Assembly (NCBI RefSeq): GCF_002970975.1
Contig: NZ_PNFA01000005.1
Location: 186,001-250,000 of the forward strand
Reading direction: 5' to 3'
DNA length: 64,000 nucleotides
Source of the DNA: Microbacterium halophytorum
GTDB taxonomy: Bacteria; Actinomycetota; Actinomycetes; Actinomycetales; Microbacteriaceae
How positions within the stretch are numbered: position 1 is the stretch's first letter; every line of letters begins with the position of its first letter. Shown here one piece after another: positions 57,780-64,000 of this stretch. The notes below the pieces were generated by a model. The model had not been told where the DNA came from. It searched no databases and worked only from the letters and a program-made list of their open reading frames with translations. A program made the position numbers and the translations under genes.

Positions 57780-59588
57780 TCAGCGGGTCGGCGGGTGCTC
57801 CTCGACGCCGAGCGACGCCAGGTGCTTGTCGGCGAGCTGGTCGACGGCGGCCCTCAGCGTCGGGTCCTCGCCGCGGGCGAGGCCCGCGTACTCGAGCTCG
57901 ACGCCGTCGGCGCCCTCCGTGGCCTTCACCCACATCCGGCGACGGGGCACGAACAGCGCCGTCAGCAGGCCCAGCACCGCGAGCACGGCGAACAGCAGCA
58001 CCCAGGGGGCCGAGGCGTCGTGGTGCACCTGCAGCGACGCGAAGCGCTTGACCGACTCGGTCATGCCGATCGAGTCGTCGGCGCCCTCCGGGGTCTCGTC
58101 CTCGAATGTGATGGTGCCCATCCCGTTCGGAAGATCGGCCGTGTCTCCCGGTGCGAGCTCGATCGACTCGCGATCGGTGTCGCGGCCCGTGAGCTTGTCC
58201 ATGCCGTCGGTGTCGAGGGCGTACACGTTGCGGGGTGTGCCGTCGTCGATGCCGAGGTCGCCCGCGTACACGTCGAGCGTCAGGAGCGGGTTCAGCAGAT
58301 CGCCGTACTGCGAGGCGTAGGCGCCTGTCGTCAGCTCCGCCACCGTCGGGTAGAAGAAGCCGACGAGGCCGAGCTGCTCCGGCAGGCCGTCGGCGACCTT
58401 GATGACGCCCTGCGACGTCATCTGCGCGTCGCCCGACGGCAGGAATGCCACCGAGTCCTCGTAGACGACCTCGCCGTCCGCATCGCGGATCGTCACGGTC
58501 GGGGCGTAGCCGTTGCCGAGCAGGTAGATGCTGTCGTGGCCGACCTGCAGCGGCTCGTTCACCTTCACGACGCCGGGCTCCGGCTCCTCGCCCGGGTGGG
58601 TGATCGTGACGTTGGCGGCGAAGTCGCCCGCCTGGCTCATCGCGTTGCTGCCCGGCGGCTGGTACGTGACGTCGAAGCTGTCGAGCGTCATCGCGTACGG
58701 CTCGAGCGCGTCCTCCGAGACGAACTGGCCGCGGTTCATCGACGAGTAGTCGAGCAGCGTGTTCACGAAGGTGGTGCCCTCGATGACGACGCGCTGCCCC
58801 GTGTACTTGAGGGTGCCGCCGATGCCGACGGCGATCAGCACGCCCACGAGCGCCGCGTGGAAGACGAGGTTGCCCGTCTCGCGCAGGTAGCCGCGCTCGG
58901 CCGAGACGCTCTTCACGGCCGGACGGGAGCCGACCGCGTCGGTGTCGTACCGCTCGACGCGGTATCCGGAGGCCTTCAACTGCTTCGTCGCGGCCGCGAT
59001 CGCCTCGTCGGCATCGACGTGCGCCGTCGTCGCGCGGTGGTCGGCGAGGCGGCCGAGCCGCACGGGCGTGCGCGGCGGCCGGGAGCGGAGTGCCTTGAGA
59101 TGGTGCTTGGTGCGCGGCAGGATGCAGCCCACGAGAGAGATGAACAGCAGGATGTAGATCGCCGAGAACCACGCGGAGTGGTAGACGTCGAACATCTGGA
59201 CGCTCTCGAGGAGCGGGAACAGGTCGGGGTGGTCGGCCTGGTACTGCGTCACGCCGTTCGGGTCGGCGGAGCGCTGGGGGAACAGCGAACCGGGCACGGC
59301 CGCGACGGCGAGCAGGAGCAGCAGCACGAGCGCCGTGCGCATGCTCGTCAGCTGCCGCCACGCCCAGCGGAGCCAGCCGACGACGCCGAGCTTCGGCGAG
59401 ACGACCCCGGATGCCGGCGCCGAGTCGAAGTGGTCGGACGGGCGCTGCGGGTCGGACGCGTCCGCGCCCGTGGTGTCGGCGCCGCTCGCGGTGCGGGCGC
59501 CGCGGCTGCGCGGTGCGGCGTCCGATGCCTCGGCTTCCGGGGCCTGCTCGCCTGCGGCATCCGGGTTCGCGTCGTTCTCGCCTGGCAC
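57780..59588 (-). CDS. resB: Cytochrome c biogenesis protein ResB
   Basis: 602 aa partner of CcsB. An acidic disordered N-terminus (~75 aa) precedes LRWAWRQLTSMRTALVLLLLLAVAAVPGSLFPQR (first span, ResB signature), FDVYHSAWFSAIYILLFISLVGCILPR, and a third span before a large extracytoplasmic domain; a last span near residue 530. GTG at 59588 has GAAGGG upstream. Overall length and topology are normal. Separated from ccdA by 28 nt. Confidence 0.93.
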   Translation of the reverse strand: MPGENDANPDAAGEQAPEAEASDAAPRSRGARTASGADTTGADASDPQRPSDHFDSAPASGVVSPKLGVVGWLRWAWRQLTSMRTALVLLLLLAVAAVPGSLFPQRSADPNGVTQYQADHPDLFPLLESVQMFDVYHSAWFSAIYILLFISLVGCILPRTKHHLKALRSRPPRTPVRLGRLADHRATTAHVDADEAIAAATKQLKASGYRVERYDTDAVGSRPAVKSVSAERGYLRETGNLVFHAALVGVLIAVGIGGTLKYTGQRVVIEGTTFVNTLLDYSSMNRGQFVSEDALEPYAMTLDSFDVTYQPPGSNAMSQAGDFAANVTITHPGEEPEPGVVKVNEPLQVGHDSIYLLGNGYAPTVTIRDADGEVVYEDSVAFLPSGDAQMTSQGVIKVADGLPEQLGLVGFFYPTVAELTTGAYASQYGDLLNPLLTLDVYAGDLGIDDGTPRNVYALDTDGMDKLTGRDTDRESIELAPGDTADLPNGMGTITFEDETPEGADDSIGMTESVKRFASLQVHHDASAPWVLLFAVLAVLGLLTALFVPRRRMWVKATEGADGVELEYAGLARGEDPTLRAAVDQLADKHLASLGVEEHPPTR

Positions 59589-59616
59589 GTGGCCGCCCTT
59601 CGCATTCGAGTCGGGG

Positions 59617-60402
59617 TCAGAGGAGCGCCGGGACACTGGCGAACACCCCCTGCAGGTGCAGCATCCACGCGGTCCAGACACCCGTGGCCATCAGCAGGCC
59701 GAGGGCGACGAGCATGATGCCGCCGATGATGTTGACGGCGCGCACGTGGCGCCGCAGGAACCCGATCGCGCGGGTCGCCCAGCCGAAGCCGAGCGCGACG
59801 AGCAGGAACGGAATGCCGAGGCCGAGCGAGTACGCCAGCCCCAGGATCGCGGCGCGGAGGGCGTCGCCCTGCAGGTACGCGATCGAGGTGATGGCCGTCA
59901 GCGTCGGGCCGATGCACGGCGCCCAGCCCAGGCCGAGCGCGACGCCGAGCAGGGGCGCCCCGATCAGGCCGAGGTTGCCCTTGATCTGCGGGCGTTTGAT
60001 GTTCTGCGCGAAGCCGAAGAAGCCGATGAACACGAGCCCCATCGCGATGATCACACCGCCGAGGATGCGCATGACGAGGTCGCCGTACTGCAGGCTGAAG
60101 CGCTGCATCATGCCGCCGGCCATGCCGCCGAGCACGATGATCGTGACGAACACGAGCGTGAAGCCGGCGATGAACAGCAGCACGCCGCCGACGAGCCGCC
60201 CGCGCGCCTGTGTCTCGGTCGAGCCGTCGCTCGGCAGCACGCTGACGTCGCGCCGGGGAGCAACGGCGCCGGCGATGAAGCCGAGGTAGCCGGGGATGAG
60301 CGGCAGCACACACGGCGACAGGAACGACAGCAGCCCTCCGAGCAGCGCGATCGGGATCGCGACCCAGAGCGCGCCGTCGAAGACGAGGGAACCGGCGTCC
60401 AT
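59617..60402 (-). CDS. ccdA: Cytochrome c biogenesis protein CcdA
   Basis: 261 aa thiol-electron carrier of the DsbD/CcdA class with six membrane spans. GGLLSFLSPCVLPLIPGYL near residue 20 and LGWAPCIGPTLTAI near residue 130 supply the two redox cysteines. It delivers electrons to ResA. ATG start; lies between resA (46 nt gap) and resB. Confidence 0.94.
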   Translation of the reverse strand: MDAGSLVFDGALWVAIPIALLGGLLSFLSPCVLPLIPGYLGFIAGAVAPRRDVSVLPSDGSTETQARGRLVGGVLLFIAGFTLVFVTIIVLGGMAGGMMQRFSLQYGDLVMRILGGVIIAMGLVFIGFFGFAQNIKRPQIKGNLGLIGAPLLGVALGLGWAPCIGPTLTAITSIAYLQGDALRAAILGLAYSLGLGIPFLLVALGFGWATRAIGFLRRHVRAVNIIGGIMLVALGLLMATGVWTAWMLHLQGVFASVPALL

Positions 60403-60448
60403 CAGGTGGCCGTCGATCCGGATGCGGCGCGGCCGCTGCTCGCGCTCG

Positions 60449-61045
60449 TCATGCCTCGTCGAGAGTGTCGCCGACCAGGGTGGACAGCACGCTGGGGCCC
60501 TCGAGCTCGCCGATGATGCGGGCCGCGATGCGCCCCTGCTTGTCGATCACGAGCGTCGTGGGCGTGGCCTGGATCGGCGTCTCGGCGGCGAACGCGAGCT
60601 TCACGGCGCCCGTGTTCACGTCGATGATGCTCGGGTAGGTCACCCCGTTGTCGCGCGCAAAGCTCACGGCTGTGGGGGCCTGGTTGTACGTGTTGACGCC
60701 GACGAACTGCACTCCGTCGCCCTGGTACTGCTGCCAGACCTCCTCGAGGTCGCCGGCCTCGGCGATGCACGGGCCGCATTCGGCGTACCAGAAGTTGATC
60801 ACGGTCACGTCGCCGGCGGTGTCGTCGCTCGAGAGCTGCTCGCCCGTCTCGGTCTCGCCGGCCCACTCGACGGGCTCGCCTCGGTCATCCGGAGCGATCT
60901 CGTCGACGCGGAAGTCGCTCGCGATGTAGCCCTTGTTGTCGCCGGAGCGGTACTGGTCGGCGACCGGGTCCGCCGAGCAGCCGGCGAGCGCGGCGCCCGC
61001 CACGGCGATGGCGGCGATGGCGGCGAATCGGATGGCGCGGGTCAC
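60449..61045 (-). CDS. resA: Thiol-disulfide oxidoreductase ResA (TlpA family)
   Basis: 198 aa membrane-anchored thioredoxin fold that reduces apocytochrome c cysteines. Lipobox ALAGCSAD at residues ~18-24, redox motif WYAECGPCIAEAGDL (CGPC near residue 103) and cis-Pro region TPTTLVIDKQGRI. GTG start has a -10 TAGGAT (61052-61057) 6 nt upstream. First gene of the cytochrome c maturation group. Confidence 0.94.
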   Translation of the reverse strand: MTRAIRFAAIAAIAVAGAALAGCSADPVADQYRSGDNKGYIASDFRVDEIAPDDRGEPVEWAGETETGEQLSSDDTAGDVTVINFWYAECGPCIAEAGDLEEVWQQYQGDGVQFVGVNTYNQAPTAVSFARDNGVTYPSIIDVNTGAVKLAFAAETPIQATPTTLVIDKQGRIAARIIGELEGPSVLSTLVGDTLDEA

Positions 61046-61109
61046 GCTGGAATCCTACGGATCCTGCCGTGGAATCAGCTGGACGCGACTGCCGACCGGC
61101 CGCCGGGGA

Positions 61110-61188
61110 CACAACGCAGTCGATCCGGCCCCCGCGCCCCGAGGAACCGTGTCCACGCCCCGACCGACCGAGAATCGACTGCGTTGTG
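61110..61188. repeat. Intergenic palindromic repeat R1, copy D
   Basis: 79 bp with perfect 15-base inverted ends: CACAACGCAGTCGAT (61110-61124) and ATCGACTGCGTTGTG (61174-61188). Between the histidine phosphatase and resA genes. Confidence 0.75.
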
Positions 61189-61225
61189 CGCCCGAGACGG
61201 TCGTGCCGACATTCTCGGACGGGCG

Positions 61226-61855
61226 CTACACGGCGCCGACGTCGACGGCGCCCGAGGTCGACGCGGGTTCGGCGTAGCCGACCTCGCGCCACGCGCCGTT
61301 CCTGCGCTCGAAGCTCGTGACGCTCGAGAGCGCGCAGCGGCGGGTGCGCGGGTCGTGCGGGAGTTCCTCGCCGGCGACGGCGAGATGGGTGATCCAGATC
61401 GGCGCCTGGTGCGAGACGATCACGGCGTCTCCGTCGGGGGCCGCCTCCCACAGCTCGTCCATCGCCGCGCGCATGCGAGCGGCGATGTCGCGGTACGGCT
61501 CGCCCCAGCTCGGCACGGAGGGCCGGATGAGCTTGGGCCAGTTGAGCGGGTTGAGCACGGCCTTCCTCATCACCTTGCCTGCGAACTTGTTCCACGGCTC
61601 GATGACGCGCTCGTCGGGCGCCGCCTCGAGGTCGAAGGCGCGCTCGAACGGCTCCGCCGATTCGGCGGTGCGCTGCAGCGGCGAGCGCACGAGCGCCGTG
61701 ACGGGCCTGCCGAGGCCGGCGACGTGCGTCGCCGCCGCGGCCGCCATCCGGCGCCCGTCGGCGCTCAGCCCGTAACCGGGGATGCGCTCGTAGAGCACGC
61801 GGTTCGGGTTGTCGACCTCGCCGTGCCGCACCAGATGCAGTCGCTTCGCCGTCAC
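61226..61855 (-). CDS. Histidine phosphatase family protein
   Basis: 209 aa phosphoglycerate-mutase-fold enzyme. LHLVRHGEVDNPNRVLYERIPGYGLSADGR (RHG catalytic motif near residue 10) and VIVSHQAPIW (second His) are present. GTG start has a -10 TAGACT (61862-61867) 6 nt upstream. Conserved next to resA in many actinobacteria; substrate unknown. Confidence 0.9.
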   Translation of the reverse strand: MTAKRLHLVRHGEVDNPNRVLYERIPGYGLSADGRRMAAAAATHVAGLGRPVTALVRSPLQRTAESAEPFERAFDLEAAPDERVIEPWNKFAGKVMRKAVLNPLNWPKLIRPSVPSWGEPYRDIAARMRAAMDELWEAAPDGDAVIVSHQAPIWITHLAVAGEELPHDPRTRRCALSSVTSFERRNGAWREVGYAEPASTSGAVDVGAV

Positions 61856-61888
61856 CCGGCCAGTCTAGGGGCCTCGGGTCCGTCTCCA

Positions 61889-61930
61889 CCTGACGCGCTC
61901 CGGGGCCCGCGAACCGCAGGACGCGTCAGG
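61889..61930. repeat. Hairpin in divergent promoter region
   Basis: CCTGACGCG (61889-61897) pairs with CGCGTCAGG (61922-61930) between the -10 boxes of the histidine phosphatase and DUF3054 genes. Confidence 0.4.
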
Positions 61931-61979
61931 CGGACGGCGCTCCGCCGACGCCCAGTGCGAGCGGCATACGCTGGGGCGC

Positions 61980-62348
61980 ATGAAGTGGCTCGCCTTCGTC
62001 ATCGACGCCGTGCTCGTCGTCGCGTTCGCCGCGATCGGGATGGTGCAGCACCACGGCGGGTTCGACGCCGCGGGGCTCGCCGTGGTCGCGTGGCCGTTCC
62101 TCGTCGCGCTCGTCGCCGGCTGGGCGGTCTCGCTCGCGTGGAGGGCACCGTGGGGCCCCGTACGCGTCGGCCTGCCGGTGTGGGCAGTGACGGTCGTCGG
62201 CGGCCTGCTGCTGCGCGCCGCGACGGGCGGCGGCACCGCGACCGCCTTCGTCATCGTCACCGCCGTGACGCTCCTCGTCCTCCTCGTCGGCTGGCGCCTC
62301 ATCGCCCTGCCGATCCGCGCTGCCCGCCGCTCGCGCACCGCCGCGTAG
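61980..62348 (+). CDS. DUF3054 membrane protein
   Basis: 122 aa with four membrane spans (residues ~3-20, 33-52, 63-80, 86-108) and a basic tail. The pattern MKWLAFVIDAVLVVAFAAIG and VGLPVWAVTVVGGLLLRAATGGGTATAFVIVTAV matches DUF3054. ATG has a -10 TACGCT (61967-61972) 7 nt upstream. Function unknown. Confidence 0.83.
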   Translation: MKWLAFVIDAVLVVAFAAIGMVQHHGGFDAAGLAVVAWPFLVALVAGWAVSLAWRAPWGPVRVGLPVWAVTVVGGLLLRAATGGGTATAFVIVTAVTLLVLLVGWRLIALPIRAARRSRTAA

Positions 62349-62430
62349 CGGCGATCCCGCATCGGGCGCGGGCGGCCGATCATCCGGTCGCCGATTCGCG
62401 CCGCGGACCGGCGCGCGGGAACATGGGTCC

Positions 62431-62901
62431 ATGCGCGTGCACATCCCCGTGGAACGGCGGTGGGGCGACCAGGACGCCCTCGGCCACATCAACAACGTCA
62501 GCCTGCTGAAGATCCTCGAGGAGGCGCGGCTGCGCGCGTTCTGGCGCGACGGCGACGTCGCCCCGACTCCCGTCGCAGTGTTCGACGACGACACCGTCTC
62601 GGGTTCCGGCGCGGCGCAGACACTGATCGCCCGCCAGGAGATCGAGTACGTCCTGCCGGTTCCGTACGGCCGGAAGCCTCTCGACGTGCAGCTCTGGATC
62701 GGCCGCCTCGGCGGCTCGAGCGTCGAGATCTGCTACGAGGTGATGAGCCCCACCGGCGAGGAGCAGACCTGCTACGCGCGCGCCACGACGGTCGTCGTGC
62801 TCGCCGATGCCGCGACAGGCCGCCCCGTACGCCTGCCCGCGCACGTGCGCGACGCGTGGCAGCCGTACGTCGGCGAGCCCATCGAGTACCGCCGGCGCTG
62901 A
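62431..62901 (+). CDS. Acyl-CoA thioesterase (hotdog fold)
   Basis: 156 aa 4-hydroxybenzoyl-CoA/YbgC-type thioesterase. RRWGDQDALGHINNVSLLKILEEARLRAFW contains the catalytic Asp and hotdog helix; LIARQEIEYVLPVPYGRKPLDVQLWI follows. Cleaves an acyl-CoA; substrate unknown. Ends at a strong hairpin shared with the convergent gene. Confidence 0.9.
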   Translation: MRVHIPVERRWGDQDALGHINNVSLLKILEEARLRAFWRDGDVAPTPVAVFDDDTVSGSGAAQTLIARQEIEYVLPVPYGRKPLDVQLWIGRLGGSSVEICYEVMSPTGEEQTCYARATTVVVLADAATGRPVRLPAHVRDAWQPYVGEPIEYRRR

Positions 62902-62906
62902 GCGCG

Positions 62907-62936
62907 CCGAACGCCGCGCCGGAGCGCGGCGTTCGG
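62907..62936. terminator. Bidirectional terminator hairpin
   Basis: 13-bp stem CCGAACGCCGCGC/GCGCGGCGTTCGG with four-base loop CGGA between convergent thioesterase and DUF4097 genes. Confidence 0.75.
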
Positions 62937-62955
62937 CCGATCCGTCCGTCGGGAC

Positions 62956-64000
62956 TCAGCCCGCGCGGAGGTCGATCCCGCCCGCCGAGACATCCGCCTC
63001 GACCACGCGCGGCGCATCGAAGGACGTCTGCAGGTTGTTGGTGTCGATGCCGCCGGCCGACACGCTCTCGCGCACGTCGTACTCGACATCCGGGAGCGTG
63101 ATGTCGGCACTGCCCGCGCTGACCTCGATGCCGACGCGGGACGGGGCCTCCCCCGAGAGCGAGGCCATCAGGTCGCCCGCCGACACCTGCGCGTCGAACT
63201 CGCGCACATCAGCGAGCTCGACGATCGCCTCGCCCGCGCTCACCTCGCCGTCGACGCTCGTCGCGCTGCCCTCGATCTCGACGCTGCCCGCGCCGAGGTC
63301 GAAGCTTACGTCGCCGAAATCGCCCTCGGCGTTGACGGAGCCCGCCCCGGTCTCGATGTCCAGGTCGGCTCCCTCGAGGCTCTCCGGGAGCGTGAGCGTG
63401 GCGCGGTGCTCCTGGTCCCAGTCGCCGAACCAGGTGAAGTCCCCGAAGCCGAAGCCGTCGCCCTCGCGGCGCACCTCGAGGGTGGCGCCCTCGCGCTCGA
63501 GCCGCCACTCGCGCGTTCCCGACCATTCGAGCTCCGCCTCGTCGACGTCGCCGAAGACGATGCGCATGTCGCCGAAGCCGTGGTCGACGTCGACGGCCGT
63601 GATCCCATCGACGGCGTGCGCGAGGGTTCCGCTGTCGACACCGTTGGCCTGGTTCGCGGCCGCGACCGAGTCGCGCACGGCGCCGAACGCCGCGCCCGCG
63701 CCCGCGAACAGCAGCACCACCGCGCCGATCGCCGTCGCCGTGATCGCCACGGCCCGCGTCCCGATGCGGGCCGTCTCGCTCTGCGGTGGCACCGGTCCCC
63801 CGGCGGCCGGCGGCGTCGGGCCGCCCGCCGGGGGGACGCCGCCGCCCGAGGCCGCCCCTGGATGCGCGGCTCCGGTCGCGTACGGCGATCCGTACGCGGG
63901 AGGCGCGCCCTGCGGCTCGCCCCACGGCGAGGGCCCAGGGCCGCCCTGTGCCGCGGCGCCTTCGGCCGGGGAGCCGTTCACGGCGACGCGCGGCGTCTCG
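62956..64000 (-). CDS. DUF4097 family membrane-anchored beta-repeat protein (5' end outside window)
   Basis: At least 347 residues; the frame is open to the window edge, so the N-terminus may lie outside, although a GTG at 63981 could start a 341-aa form. A Pro/Gly/Ala-rich cytoplasmic region (~70 aa) precedes one membrane span (TRAVAITATAIGAVVLLFAGAGAAFGAV). The rest is a repetitive beta-helix of SAG-type turns (GAGSVNAEGDFGDVSFDLGAGSVEIEG, VSAGEAIVEL, VSAGGIDLRAG) typical of DUF4097. Such proteins often accompany PspC-like envelope-stress regulators; none is visible here. Confidence 0.84.
   Translation of the reverse strand, partial: ETPRVAVNGSPAEGAAAQGGPGPSPWGEPQGAPPAYGSPYATGAAHPGAASGGGVPPAGGPTPPAAGGPVPPQSETARIGTRAVAITATAIGAVVLLFAGAGAAFGAVRDSVAAANQANGVDSGTLAHAVDGITAVDVDHGFGDMRIVFGDVDEAELEWSGTREWRLEREGATLEVRREGDGFGFGDFTWFGDWDQEHRATLTLPESLEGADLDIETGAGSVNAEGDFGDVSFDLGAGSVEIEGSATSVDGEVSAGEAIVELADVREFDAQVSAGDLMASLSGEAPSRVGIEVSAGSADITLPDVEYDVRESVSAGGIDTNNLQTSFDAPRVVEADVSAGGIDLRAG

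Overview
This is a high-GC actinobacterial chromosome segment, most like a Microbacterium-type member of the Microbacteriaceae. The evidence is strong G/C third-position bias, a menaquinone (not ubiquinone) pathway, System II cytochrome c maturation (ResA/CcdA/ResB/CcsB), a DUF385/Ddn-type flavin/deazaflavin protein, MMPL and YhgE/Pip envelope proteins, and many genes with a -10 box only 6-7 nt before the start codon (leaderless transcripts). No rRNA, CRISPR array or replication origin was seen.

Layout. 1-8 kb: a sugar locus with the 3' part of an RbsA-type ATPase, its permease, a ROK regulator, a Tat-exported sugar isomerase/epimerase-like protein and a large secreted glucose/sorbosone-dehydrogenase-type protein with its own promoter and a palindromic operator. 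8.3-14.6 kb: a GH3 lipoprotein, tRNA-Thr and tRNA-Met, an M23 peptidase, an inositol-phosphatase-family enzyme, a proline-rich membrane protein, tRNA-Tyr, an FBP zinc-finger protein and yajQ. 14.6-18.7 kb: a decayed integrative element inserted in the 3' end of yajQ. It carries a broken tyrosine integrase, an IS3-family element, a 37-residue zinc-ribbon microprotein, a small secreted protein and an unknown protein. 18.7-23 kb: an alpha/beta hydrolase, a DEAD-box helicase and a Ca2+/H+ antiporter.

23-47.6 kb holds dispersed menaquinone genes (polyprenyl diphosphate synthase, menG, menF, menD, menA, menE, menB, menC). They are mixed with a ferredoxin-NADP reductase, glycerate kinase, acetyl-xylan esterase/ThuA pair, PPK2 kinase, an ectoine-type ABC transporter (ehuBCDA) with a divergent GntR/FCD regulator, DUF202 proteins and a lactonase. 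47.7-54 kb: TetR, an MMPL transporter carrying a degenerate ABC-ATPase-like tail, and a YhgE/Pip protein with a long heptad-repeat region. 54-64 kb: two small unknown proteins, an aldehyde dehydrogenase, the resA-ccdA-resB-ccsB cytochrome c maturation genes preceded by a histidine phosphatase, DUF3054, a thioesterase, and a DUF4097 membrane protein that runs off the window.

How it fits together: the men genes with the polyprenyl synthase make menaquinone and the res/ccs genes mature c-type cytochromes, so much of the window supports an aerobic respiratory chain. The first locus suggests sugar oxidation or capture outside the membrane coupled to ABC import. The most distinctive items are the yajQ-integrated element with intact attachment cores and arm-type repeats, a four-copy family of about 80-90 bp intergenic palindromic repeats, and the MMPL/pseudo-ABC fusion.
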